A stretch of DNA of 64,000 nucleotides from Streptomyces sp. NBC_00670. Its GTDB lineage: Bacteria > Actinomycetota > Actinomycetes > Streptomycetales > Streptomycetaceae. The stretch lies in assembly GCF_036226765.1 (NCBI RefSeq), contig NZ_CP109017.1, positions 6,077,001-6,141,000 of the forward strand, read 5' to 3'. Of this stretch, positions 52,078 to 59,858 are shown piece after piece. Below the pieces are notes generated by a model. It saw only the letters and a program-made list of their open reading frames with translations. It was not told where the DNA came from and made no database searches. A program made the translations under genes and the position numbers. Within the stretch, counting starts at the first letter, position 1, and each line of letters starts with the position of its first letter.

Positions 52078-52844
52078 GCACGTACGTCTACGGCATCGCC
52101 GCGGGCTCGCACCCCTCGCTCCCGGAGGAACTGGCCGGCGTCGGCGATCCGCCGCGCCCGCTCAGGACCGTGACGGGCGGCGGACTGACGGCCATCGTCA
52201 GCGACGCCCCCGAGGGGCTGCGCCCCAAGCGCAGGGACCTGCTCGCCCACCAGACCGTCCTCGGCGAGGCGGGCGCGGGCGGTTCGGTGCTGCCGATGCG
52301 CTTCGGCAGCCTCGCCCCGGACGACGACGCCGTCGCCCAGGTGCTCGACGAGCGCGCCGACCACTACCGGGAGCGGCTGACCGCCCTGGACGGCCGCGTC
52401 GAGTACAACGTCAAGGCCAGCCACGACGAGGAGGCGGTACTGCACCGGGTGATGTCCGAGAACCCGGACCTGCGCGCCCTCGCGGAGTCCAACCGGCGCT
52501 CCGGCGGCGGCAGTTACGAGGACAAGCTGCGGCTCGGCGAGATGGTCGCACAGGCCGTGCAGCGCCTGGAGGCGACGGACGCCGGTGAGGTCCGGCGGCA
52601 GCTGGAGCCGGCCGCCGAGGCGGTCAGCCCGGGCCCCGAGTCCACCGGCTGGCTCGCCAACGTCTCCTTCCTGGTGCCCCGCGACGCCTCCGCGCGCTTC
52701 GTGGAGGCCGTCGAGGAGGTCCGCAAGAACAACCCGCACCTCGAACTGCGGGTCAACGGACCGCTGCCGCCCTACAGCTTCGTCGAGCCCGGCCCCGCCG
52801 AGCCCGCCGCGACGCCGACCGGCACGGTGGCGGCCGAGGAGTGA
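52074..52844 (+). CDS. gvpF: gas vesicle protein GvpF (GvpL/GvpF family)
   Basis: A 256-residue GvpL/F-family protein: YVYGIAAGSHPSLPEELAGVG at the start, VLPMRFGSLAPDDDAVAQVLD, VEYNVKASHDEEAVLHRVM and GWLANVSFLVPRDASARFVEAVEEV. GvpF binds GvpA and the inner vesicle face in cyanobacteria and is a minor shell/assembly component. GTG start overlaps the gvpA stop (GTGA). A second family member, GvpL, is at 55421. Confidence 0.92.
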   Translation: MSTYVYGIAAGSHPSLPEELAGVGDPPRPLRTVTGGGLTAIVSDAPEGLRPKRRDLLAHQTVLGEAGAGGSVLPMRFGSLAPDDDAVAQVLDERADHYRERLTALDGRVEYNVKASHDEEAVLHRVMSENPDLRALAESNRRSGGGSYEDKLRLGEMVAQAVQRLEATDAGEVRRQLEPAAEAVSPGPESTGWLANVSFLVPRDASARFVEAVEEVRKNNPHLELRVNGPLPPYSFVEPGPAEPAATPTGTVAAEE

Positions 52845-52847
52845 GCC

Positions 52848-53108
52848 ATGGGACTGCTCAGCGAGGTCCTGCTGCTGCCGTTCGCGCCCGCGCGCGGCAG
52901 CCTCTGGGCGATCAGACAGGTGGTCGCCGAGGCCGAGCGCCAATACTACGACCCGGCGAACATCCGGGCCGAGCTCGCACAGCTCGAGCAGCGGCTGGAG
53001 GCGGGCGAGATCACTGAGGACGAGTTCGACACGCAGGAGGACGCGCTCCTGGACCGCATGGAGATCGGCATGGGCCGTACATCGTCGACAGGCAACGGGA
53101 CGGCATGA
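52848..53108 (+). CDS. gvpG: gas vesicle protein GvpG
   Basis: An 86-residue helical protein with the GvpG start GLLSEVLLLPFAPARGSLW and the coiled-coil-prone RAELAQLEQRLEAGEITEDEFDTQEDALLDRM. GvpG is a minor assembly protein. It follows gvpF by three bases and its stop overlaps the gvpY start (ATGA at 53105). Confidence 0.93.
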   Translation: MGLLSEVLLLPFAPARGSLWAIRQVVAEAERQYYDPANIRAELAQLEQRLEAGEITEDEFDTQEDALLDRMEIGMGRTSSTGNGTA

Positions 53109-53812
53109 TGAACCGAGTGGCTCTGGGCCTCGCCGTAGGGGCCGGGTACGTCCTTGGACGTACGAAGAAGATGAAGATGGCGTTCGCCGTCGGCACGCTC
53201 GTGGCGGGCAAGAAGATGCAGCTCAGCCCGCGCGCGGTGGCCGATCTGGTGAACCAGCAGCTGAAGAACAACCCGCAGTTCAAGGAGATCGGCGACCAGT
53301 TGCGGACCGATCTGCGCGGGGTCGGCAAGGCCGCCTCCGGCGCGCTCGTCGAACGGCAGATCTCCGGCATCGCCGACCGGCTGCACAACCGCACCGGTCA
53401 GCTTCGCGACCAGGTCTCCGGCGTCGCCTCCAAGGCCACGGATCTGCCCGGTACGGGCGGCGGGGGCCGGGAGGACGACGAGGAGGCCGACGAGCGGGAC
53501 CGGGACGACGGCGGGTCCGCCGAGGACCGCGACGAGCGCGCGGACCGGGACTCCGACGAGCGGTCCGGCGACGAGCGGTCCGGCGACGACGGGGACGAGG
53601 CTCCGCGCCGCCGGCCCGCGAAGAAGGCCCCCGCGCGGAAGGCGGCCAAGAAGGCGCCCGCCAAGCGGGCGGCCGAGGGCGCCGGGGGCGCCGCGGGCGC
53701 CGCGAAGAAGACCGCGCGCACCGCGAAGAAGGCGCCCGCCAAGAAGACCACCGCGGCCAAGGGTGCCGCACGCCGCTCCACCGGCGGCCAGTCCGGTGAA
53801 GGGAGGCGGTGA
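53105..53812 (+). CDS. gvpY: gas vesicle cluster protein GvpY
   Basis: A 235-residue protein specific to actinomycete clusters (sometimes mis-named DNA primase). Residues 1-115 are moderately hydrophobic and conserved (MMNRVALGLAVGAGYVLGR, LGRTKKMKMAFAVGTLVAGK, DRLHNRTGQLRDQVSGVAS). Residues about 120-165 are strongly acidic (Asp/Glu/Arg with DERSGD repeats), and about 167-230 strongly basic, Lys/Ala-rich with KKAPAKK repeats like histone H1-type tails. No function is established. Next gene gvpZ encodes an oppositely charged tail. Confidence 0.85.
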   Translation: MMNRVALGLAVGAGYVLGRTKKMKMAFAVGTLVAGKKMQLSPRAVADLVNQQLKNNPQFKEIGDQLRTDLRGVGKAASGALVERQISGIADRLHNRTGQLRDQVSGVASKATDLPGTGGGGREDDEEADERDRDDGGSAEDRDERADRDSDERSGDERSGDDGDEAPRRRPAKKAPARKAAKKAPAKRAAEGAGGAAGAAKKTARTAKKAPAKKTTAAKGAARRSTGGQSGEGRR

Positions 53813-53814
53813 CC

Positions 53815-55050
53815 ATGGCCGACACCGTGGGATCCGCGGCCGGGAAGGCGACGGGAGGCCTCTCCGGGGTCGCCCGCAGCGAGGCGGTCGACCGCCTCAA
53901 GAGCGAACTGCAGAGCTATCTCGGCGCCCAGGCCGAGCGCGCGCTGGCCGGACTCGGCCGCAAGCTCGGCGAGACCACCGGGAAGCTCAACGACATCGCC
54001 GAGGGCAACAGCCCCGGCTTCGCCAAGCTCGCCCTGGACGGCGGCCGCAAGCTCGCCGAGGGCAAGGGGCCGCTGCGCTCCGCCCTGGAGGTGGGCGCCG
54101 GCCGGGCCAAGGACAGCGTCACCGACGCCTTCAAGAACCTCACCGGAGGCAAGGGCAAGCGCAAGGGCGGCGGAGCGGGCCAGAAGCCCACCGTCATCCT
54201 GGAGTCCGTCGACGTGGGCGTGCCGCTGCGCACCGCCTACGACCAGTGGACGCAGTACCAGGACTTCAGCACCTTCGCCAAGGGCGTCAAGAGCGCGAAC
54301 CGCGCCGACGACACCAGCTCCGACTGGCAGCTGAAGGTGTTCTGGTCCAACCGCAGCTGGAAGGCGAAGACCACCGAGCAGATCCCCGACGACCGGATCT
54401 CCTGGAGCTCGGAGGGCGCCAAGGGCACCACCAAGGGCGTCGTCTCCTTCCACTCGCTGGGGGAGAACCTCACCCGGGTGCTGCTGGTCATCGAGTACTA
54501 CCCCAAGGGGCTGTTCGAGAAGACCGGCAACATCTGGCGCGCCCAGGGCCGCCGGGCCCGGCTCGACCTGAAGAACTACGTCCGCTTCCTCACCCTCAAG
54601 GGCGAGGCGTCGGACGGCTGGCGCGGCGAGATCCGCGACGGCGAGGTCGTGCGCAGCCATGAGGACGCGGTCGCCGAGGAGGAAGAGGAGGCCGGCCGGC
54701 GGGCCGAGGGCGAGGAGGAGCCCGAGGACGGTTACGAGGGCGCCGACGAGTCCGAGCCCGAGCCCGGGTCCGATTCCGCGTCGGAGGAGCCGGAGGACTC
54801 CGCCGACGAGCCCGAGGAGGGCTACGAGGACGAGGAGGAGGGCGCCTACGAGGAGGAGCCCGAGGCCGAGTACGAGGACGAGGACGCCGGGTACGACGAG
54901 GAGGGCACGGAGGACGCCGAGGACCGGGAGCCCGAGGAGGACTACGAGGAGGAGACCGACGAGGTCGAACCCGAGGACGAGTCCGAGGCCGAGCCCGAGG
55001 ACGAACCCGAGCCCGAGGACGAGCGCCTCGCCTCCGGGAGCCGGCGATGA
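53815..55050 (+). CDS. gvpZ: gas vesicle cluster protein GvpZ (SRPBCC with acidic tail)
   Basis: A 411-residue protein. An N-terminal helical region (VGSAAGKATGGLSGVARSEAVDRL) precedes a cyclase/START-like SRPBCC domain at about residues 125-280 (VDVGVPLRTAYDQWTQYQDFSTFAKGVK, LLVIEYYPKGLFEKTGNIW). The last 120 residues are almost entirely Glu, Asp, Pro and Tyr (EEPEDG, YEDEEEG repeats), giving a very low charge. ATG 53815 has GGGAGG eight bases upstream; a GTG at 53809 overlaps the gvpY stop. Role not established. Confidence 0.87.
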   Translation: MADTVGSAAGKATGGLSGVARSEAVDRLKSELQSYLGAQAERALAGLGRKLGETTGKLNDIAEGNSPGFAKLALDGGRKLAEGKGPLRSALEVGAGRAKDSVTDAFKNLTGGKGKRKGGGAGQKPTVILESVDVGVPLRTAYDQWTQYQDFSTFAKGVKSANRADDTSSDWQLKVFWSNRSWKAKTTEQIPDDRISWSSEGAKGTTKGVVSFHSLGENLTRVLLVIEYYPKGLFEKTGNIWRAQGRRARLDLKNYVRFLTLKGEASDGWRGEIRDGEVVRSHEDAVAEEEEEAGRRAEGEEEPEDGYEGADESEPEPGSDSASEEPEDSADEPEEGYEDEEEGAYEEEPEAEYEDEDAGYDEEGTEDAEDREPEEDYEEETDEVEPEDESEAEPEDEPEPEDERLASGSRR

Positions 55051-55424
55051 CGTCCCCCGCGAGATTCCCCGACCCCTACGGGGGTCCGTCGAGCGGCGCC
55101 AACCTGGCCGACATCCTCGAACGGGTGCTCGACAAAGGTGTGGTGATCGCGGGCGACATCAAGATCAACCTGCTCGACATCGAACTGCTCACCATCAAGC
55201 TGCGCCTCGTCGTCGCCTCCGTCGACAAGGCCAAGGAGATGGGCATCGACTGGTGGGAGAGCGACCCGGCGCTGTCCTCCCGTGCCCGCCACGACGAGCT
55301 GCGGCGGGAGAACGCCGAGCTGCGCGCCCGACTGGAGCGGCTGGAGGGTGGTACTCACGGCGGGGAGCACGAGCTCGCCGAGGGTGCCGCCCCCCGCACC
55401 CCCCGCAGGGAGGAGTCCCCATGA
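55047..55424 (+). CDS. gvpJ: gas vesicle protein GvpJ
   Basis: A 125-residue GvpA-like minor shell protein: ADILERVLDKGVVIAGDIKINLLDIELLTIKLRLVVASVDKAKEMGIDWW, then a short coiled-coil (ELRRENAELRARLERLEGG). GvpJ-type proteins help nucleate or cap the vesicle. ATGA overlaps with gvpZ (start) and gvpL (stop), so translation is coupled. Confidence 0.92.
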   Translation: MTSPARFPDPYGGPSSGANLADILERVLDKGVVIAGDIKINLLDIELLTIKLRLVVASVDKAKEMGIDWWESDPALSSRARHDELRRENAELRARLERLEGGTHGGEHELAEGAAPRTPRREESP

Positions 55425-56233
55425 CCGCGCTGCGGTACGTCTACGCCGTCTGCCGCCCCCTCACCGCCCCCCTCCAGGCCGAGCTGAGGGGGGTGGCGGG
55501 CGCTCCGGCCCGCCAGCTGGAGCACCACGGTCTGATCGCCGTCGTCAGCCAGGTCCCGGAGTCCGACTTCGCCGAGGAGGCGCTGCGGACCCGTCTGGAG
55601 GACCTGGACTGGCTCACCGCCACGGCCCGCGCCCACCAGAACGTCATCGACGCGCTCACCGGCGTCACCACCCCGCTGCCGCTGCGCATGGCCACCGTGT
55701 TCCGCGACGACAGCGCCGTCCGCGTGATGATGGAGAAGCGCGAGGACGCGTTCCGGCACGCCCTCGACCGGCTGGACGGCCGCGTCGAATGGGGCGTCAA
55801 GATCTTCATGGAGAATCCGGACGAGGACGCGGGCGGCGGCGGGGGCGCGGCGGCGGAGGCCGGCACCGGAACTCCCGCCCCGAAGGCCAGGTCCGGACGG
55901 GATTACCTCCGGCAGCGCCGTATGCGCACCACGGCCCGCGAGGAACAGTGGCAGCAGGTCGAGGAATTCGCCCGCCGACTGCACGAACGGCTTTCCGCGC
56001 AGGCCGAGGATTCCCGGCTGCACGCCCCGCAGAACCCCCAGCTTTCCGGGGCCTCGGGCCGTAATGTGCTGAATGCCGCCTATCTCGTGCCGCGGGCGCG
56101 GTCCGAGGAATTCGTGACCCTGGTCGACCGTACGAAGGACGACACCCCCGGAATTCGCGTCGAACTGACCGGGCCGTGGGCGGCGTACTCGTTCACCGGG
56201 CTCGCCGACGAGAGCACGGGGGAGCGGACGTGA
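55421..56233 (+). CDS. gvpL: gas vesicle protein GvpL (GvpL/GvpF family)
   Basis: A 270-residue GvpL/F-family protein, paralogue of GvpF: LRYVYAVCRPLTAPLQAELRGVAG, LPLRMATVFRDDSAVRVMM, RVEWGVKIFMENPDEDAGGGG and NVLNAAYLVPRARSEEFVTLVDRTK. A Gly/Ala insert after the central strand is not in GvpF. It starts in an ATGA overlap with gvpJ and ends in a GTGA overlap with gvpS. Confidence 0.92.
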   Translation: MTALRYVYAVCRPLTAPLQAELRGVAGAPARQLEHHGLIAVVSQVPESDFAEEALRTRLEDLDWLTATARAHQNVIDALTGVTTPLPLRMATVFRDDSAVRVMMEKREDAFRHALDRLDGRVEWGVKIFMENPDEDAGGGGGAAAEAGTGTPAPKARSGRDYLRQRRMRTTAREEQWQQVEEFARRLHERLSAQAEDSRLHAPQNPQLSGASGRNVLNAAYLVPRARSEEFVTLVDRTKDDTPGIRVELTGPWAAYSFTGLADESTGERT

Positions 56234-56418
56234 CGGTCGTCGAACGCCGGGAGATCGCGCTGGTCGACCTGCTCGACCGGCTGCTCGCGGGCGGCGTGGT
56301 GATCACCGGGGACATCACCCTGCGCATCGCCGACGTCGACCTCGTGCGCATCGATCTCAACGCCCTGATCAGCTCCGTCAACGAGAACGTCCCCTCGCCC
56401 TGGCCGGAGGCCGAATGA
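56230..56418 (+). CDS. gvpS: gas vesicle protein GvpS (small GvpA-like)
   Basis: A 62-residue GvpA-family protein starting at GTG 56230: IALVDLLDRLLAGGVVITGDITLRIADVDLVRIDLNALISSVNENVP. It is close to the minimal shell-protein length, unlike the extended GvpA here. Overlaps by four bases with gvpL and gvpK. Confidence 0.9.
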   Translation: MTVVERREIALVDLLDRLLAGGVVITGDITLRIADVDLVRIDLNALISSVNENVPSPWPEAE

Positions 56419-56837
56419 CCATGACCGACAGCGAGAGCAGTGGCGAGATCAACGGCGGGATCAACGGCGAGATCAAGGGCGGGATCAACGGCGAGAGCGG
56501 CGGCTGGATCGACGGCGCGTCCGACGGTGGGACCGACCCGGCGCCCGCGCGCGACGGGCGGCCGCGCCGGCGGATGGAGCTGGAGCCCGACACCGTCGAG
56601 CGCGACCTCATCAAGCTGGTGCTGACCGTCGTCGAACTGCTGCGCCAGCTCATGGAGCGGCAGGCGGTGCGCCGGTTCGACACCGGGGACCTCACCGAGG
56701 ACCAGGAGGAGCGCATCGGGCTGACGCTGATGCTGCTCGAGGACCGGATGGCCGAGCTGCGTGACCGCTACGGCCTGCGGCCCGAGGATCTCAACCTGGA
56801 CCTCGGGCCGCTCGGCCCGCTGCTGCCGCGCGACTGA
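56415..56837 (+). CDS. gvpK: gas vesicle protein GvpK
   Basis: A 140-residue GvpK, last gene of the cluster. The conserved part is RRMELEPDTVERDLIKLVLTVVELLRQLMERQAVRRFDTGDLTEDQEERIGLTLMLLE, ending DLNLDLGPLGPLLPRD. The N-terminal 40 residues are a low-complexity Gly/Ile/Asn/Glu stretch from tandem 12-base units (56448-56504). GvpK is essential for assembly in other gas vesicle systems. A 42-bp palindrome follows the stop. Confidence 0.93.
   Translation: MTMTDSESSGEINGGINGEIKGGINGESGGWIDGASDGGTDPAPARDGRPRRRMELEPDTVERDLIKLVLTVVELLRQLMERQAVRRFDTGDLTEDQEERIGLTLMLLEDRMAELRDRYGLRPEDLNLDLGPLGPLLPRD
56448..56504 (+). repeat. 12-bp degenerate tandem repeats in gvpK
   Basis: Units of the form GAGATCAACGGC / GGGATCAACGGC / GAGATCAAGGGC repeat about five times and encode GEINGGINGEIKGG. 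They are in frame and add length only to the non-conserved N-terminus. Confidence 0.7.
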
Positions 56838-56881
56838 GCCGGGGCGCGCGACGCGCGCCCCGGCCCCTCTCGCACGAGAGC

Positions 56882-56923
56882 ACGACCGGGCCCCCGCGGG
56901 AATTCCCGCGGGGGCCCGGTCGT
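56882..56923. terminator. perfect 42-bp palindrome, bidirectional terminator
   Basis: ACGACCGGGCCCCCGCGGGAA and its exact complement meet at an AATT centre (56901-56904), giving a stem of about 19 bp with a 4-base loop. It lies between the convergent gvpK and small hydrophobic protein genes, 45 bases after gvpK and 9 bases after the other stop. Confidence 0.85.
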
Positions 56924-56931
56924 ACTTTCCG

Positions 56932-57102
56932 TTACCACCTATACCATCGGCCACGGGAGCCGGAGGAACTCGTACCGCGCACCAGGAATCCCAGCAGCCA
57001 GACCACCAGAACCACGAGCGCGATCCACCAGAGGATTTTCACCGCGAAGCCGGCACCGAAGAGAATGAGGGCCAGCAGAAGAACCAGCAGAATGGGAACC
57101 AT
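56932..57102 (-). CDS. 56-residue hydrophobic membrane protein
   Basis: MVPILLVLLLALILFGAGFA... gives two closely spaced hydrophobic helices (residues 1-41) followed by a polar, basic tail (RGTSSSGSRGRWYRW). This resembles small stress-associated membrane proteins of the Lmo0937/hydrophobic-protein type. GGAGG lies 9-14 bases before the ATG at 57102. Function unknown; it ends 9 bases from the 42-bp palindrome. Confidence 0.8.
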   Translation of the reverse strand: MVPILLVLLLALILFGAGFAVKILWWIALVVLVVWLLGFLVRGTSSSGSRGRWYRW

Positions 57103-57146
57103 GATTGTTGTACCTCCTGCGGTTCTTATTGCCCCTAACTCCTCGT

Positions 57147-57968
57147 TCAGACTTCCTTGCGGGCCAGAATTTCCGCGTGCAGGACGGCGAACCAGCCGTC
57201 GGTGCTGCGCCCCCACTCCCGCCACGCCCCCGACACCGCCCGCAGCTCCTCCTCGGTGGCGTGACCGCCCGAGGTGGCGCGGTCGGCGTACGCGGAGGCG
57301 ACGGTTCGGTCCGCCCACAGCCCGCTCCACCAGGCCCGCTCCTCCTCGGTGGCGAAGGTCCAGGTGCTCGACGTGGCCGTCACGTCGGTGAGCCCGGCCG
57401 CCAGCGCCCAGGAGTACAGCCGCCGCCCCGCGTCCGGCTCGCCCCCGTTGGCGCGCGCCACCCGGCGGTACAGATCCAGCCAGTCGTCCAGACCGGGCAC
57501 CAGCGGGTACCAGGTCATCGCCGCGTAGTCGGAGTCCCGTACGGCGATGAAGCCGCCGGGCCTGGTGACCCGCGTCATCTCGCGCAGCGCTCGGACCGGG
57601 TCGCCGACGTGCTGGAGCACCTGGTGCGCGTGGACCACGCAGAACGTGTCGTCCGGGTAGTCCAGGGCGTGGACGTCCGCGACCGCGAAGTCGGTGTTGT
57701 CCAGGCCGCGTTCGGCCGCCGTGGCCCTGGCCCTCGCCACGATCTCCGGGGCGCGGTCGACGCCGGTGACATGGCCGTCCGGGACCAGTTCCGCCAGGTC
57801 CGCGGTGATGGTGCCGGGGCCGCAGCCGATGTCCAGGATCCGCATGTGGGGCTTGAGCGAGCCCAGGAGGTAGCCCGCCGAGTTGGCGGCCGTCCGCCAG
57901 GTGTGCGAGCGCAGCACGGACTCGTGGTGGCCGTGCGTGTAGACGGCGGTCTCCCGCGGTTTCGACAT
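57147..57968 (-). CDS. class I SAM-dependent methyltransferase
   Basis: A 273-residue UbiE-like methyltransferase. Motif I is ILDIGCGPGTITADLAELVPDG, the acidic loop GVDRA follows, then FAVADVHALDYPDDTF, VVHAHQVLQHVGDPVRALREMTRV and GGFIAVRDSDY. Substrate unknown. Start ATG 57968 with GGGGAGAG just upstream; the frame open to 58055 is not conserved. The spacer to the PAP2 gene has repeated ACGTACG-type sequence. Confidence 0.9.
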   Translation of the reverse strand: MSKPRETAVYTHGHHESVLRSHTWRTAANSAGYLLGSLKPHMRILDIGCGPGTITADLAELVPDGHVTGVDRAPEIVARARATAAERGLDNTDFAVADVHALDYPDDTFCVVHAHQVLQHVGDPVRALREMTRVTRPGGFIAVRDSDYAAMTWYPLVPGLDDWLDLYRRVARANGGEPDAGRRLYSWALAAGLTDVTATSSTWTFATEEERAWWSGLWADRTVASAYADRATSGGHATEEELRAVSGAWREWGRSTDGWFAVLHAEILARKEV

Positions 57969-58112
57969 GGCGTCTCTCCCCTTCACGACGTACGGACGTA
58001 CGGGTACACGACATGCCGCCCCGCAGCGCCGAGGCCGCGGGACGGTACGTGACACCGTATGCCGTTCACCGCATGGTGAGACGAGTTGTCTTGAATAATG
58101 GAATCAACAGGT

Positions 58113-59600
58113 CTAGGAGAGCGGGCGGTAGACCGTCAGGGCCTCCGGCTGCTTGAACAGCGTGACCGTGCCCGCCACCTCGGTGACCTCGCCGTCGTAC
58201 GCGAGCAGCGTGCCGGGCGCGACCCCGTCCAGGCGCAGCCGCCGCACCCGTACGGCGGCGTGCGCGGGGGAGCGGGTGAGCGGGCCGGCCGCCGCCGCGG
58301 ACAGCAGCCGCAGCGCGGGGCGCCGGCCGCCGTGCACCACCCGCACGTCGAGCTTGCCGTCCGCCAGGTCGTAGCGGCGGCCGGGCGCGAGGCCCAGCCG
58401 GTGGTAGGTGCCGTTGCCCGCGAACAGCAGCCACAACGGGTGCGCGCGGCCCCGGATCTCGGCCTGCAACGGATGCCGGTCGGCGCGCAGCACCTTCAGC
58501 GCCGCGAGCACCCCCGCCGGCCAGGCGCCGATCCGGTGCGACCAGCGCTCCCGCTCGCGCACCAGCTCCGGGTAGACGCCCAGGCTGAGGGTGTTGATGA
58601 AGACGCCGTCCCGCTCCGGGGTGGACCAGCGGCCCACGTCGACGCGGACGGCGTCGCCGCGCTCCAGGGCGCGGGCCAGATCGCGGACGTCCTCGATGCA
58701 CAGGTCCTGGGCGAAGTGGTTGAGGGTGCCGCCCGGCACGACCGCCAGCGGCAGCGCGTGGCGGACGGCGACCTGGGCGGCGGCGTTCACCGTGCCGTCG
58801 CCGCCGCACACGCCGAGCACCCGGGCACGGGCCGCCGCCTTCTCCAGCTCCTCGGGGACGTCGGAGGGTTCGCACTCCACCGTCTCGGCACGCGGCAGCA
58901 GCTCCATGAGGTTCCGGACGCGCTCCGAGGTGCCCGAGGCGCGGTTGGCGACGATCACCAGGCCCTCGCCGGCGGGCAGCGCGGGCGCGTCCGCGCGGGG
59001 CCGGCCGGGGGCGGGGAGCTGGTCGCGGGTGGGCACCAGGCCGCGTACGGCGAAGGCGGCGCCGACGCCGAGGGCGGCGCCGGCGAGGACGTCGCTGGGG
59101 TAGTGCACGCCGGTGTACACGCGCGAGACCGCGACCGCGGTAGCCAGCGGCGCCACCGCCGCGCCCAGGCCGCGCGACTCCAGCGCCACGCCGGCGGCGA
59201 AGGCGGCGGCGGAGGCGGCGTGCCCGGAGGGGAAGGAGGTGGTGAACGGCTGCTGCTTGAGCCGGCGGGAGAGCGGGACGGAGTCCAGGACGGGGCGGGT
59301 GCGGCGGACCGAGCGCTTGCCGAGGGTGTTGATGGTGGCGGAGGCCAGGGCGAGGGAGGCGAGGCCGCGGGCTGCCGCGCGGCGGCCGCGGGGGGTGCGG
59401 GCGGCGGTGAGGGCGGCGGCCGCGGCGCACCACAGTACGCCGTGGTTGGCGGCGTGGCTGAGGCGGGGGAGGACGGGGTCGGCGCCGGGCCAGTGGCGGG
59501 CGGCGACGGCTTCGAACAGGCGGCGGTCCGCGCCGAGCAGGCGGTCCCGGAGGAGGTGACGGCCCGGGGGCCGGACGGTCAGGTCGACATCAGGGCTCAT
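58113..59600 (-). CDS. PAP2 phosphatase - diacylglycerol kinase fusion
   Basis: A 495-residue two-domain lipid enzyme. N-terminal PAP2/LPP motifs: KRSVRRTRPVLDS, TTSFPSGHAASAAAFA and SRVYTGVHYPSDV, with about five hydrophobic helices. From about residue 235 is a diacylglycerol/lipid kinase catalytic domain with VCGGDGTVNAAAQVAV and the LAVVPGGTLNHFAQDL loop. The two halves would remove and add lipid phosphate. Start ATG 59600; the frame open to 59687 crosses repeat copy 5. Confidence 0.92.
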   Translation of the reverse strand: MSPDVDLTVRPPGRHLLRDRLLGADRRLFEAVAARHWPGADPVLPRLSHAANHGVLWCAAAAALTAARTPRGRRAAARGLASLALASATINTLGKRSVRRTRPVLDSVPLSRRLKQQPFTTSFPSGHAASAAAFAAGVALESRGLGAAVAPLATAVAVSRVYTGVHYPSDVLAGAALGVGAAFAVRGLVPTRDQLPAPGRPRADAPALPAGEGLVIVANRASGTSERVRNLMELLPRAETVECEPSDVPEELEKAAARARVLGVCGGDGTVNAAAQVAVRHALPLAVVPGGTLNHFAQDLCIEDVRDLARALERGDAVRVDVGRWSTPERDGVFINTLSLGVYPELVRERERWSHRIGAWPAGVLAALKVLRADRHPLQAEIRGRAHPLWLLFAGNGTYHRLGLAPGRRYDLADGKLDVRVVHGGRRPALRLLSAAAAGPLTRSPAHAAVRVRRLRLDGVAPGTLLAYDGEVTEVAGTVTLFKQPEALTVYRPLS

Positions 59601-59659
59601 GCGGAAACGCCTACCCGCCGGGGGAGGTTGTGTGTATGGCGGGGTGCGGGGAGGGTTTT

Positions 59660-59846
59660 TCGCCCCCGCCGCCCCTACCCGTCCCATCCCTGGGGGCTGC
59701 GCCCCCAGACCCCGCTAAAAGATCGCGCAGTTCCCCGCGCCCCTGGATAGGGGCGCGGGGAACTGCGCAACGGGGCGAAGCCCCGTACGGGGTCCAAGGG
59801 GCGGAGCCCCTTGAAGGGACGGGAAGGGTAGGGGCGGCGGGGGCGA
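59660..59846. repeat. intergenic repeat, copy 5 (complete inverted pair)
   Basis: G-rich module minus strand at 59660-59685, 19-mer core minus at 59725-59743, core plus at 59750-59768 only six bases later, and G-rich module plus at 59826-59846. The two cores with six bases between form a perfect 19-bp hairpin. It separates two minus-strand genes, and is the tightest version of this element in the window. Confidence 0.85.
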
Positions 59847-59858
59847 GGAAAAACGGGG

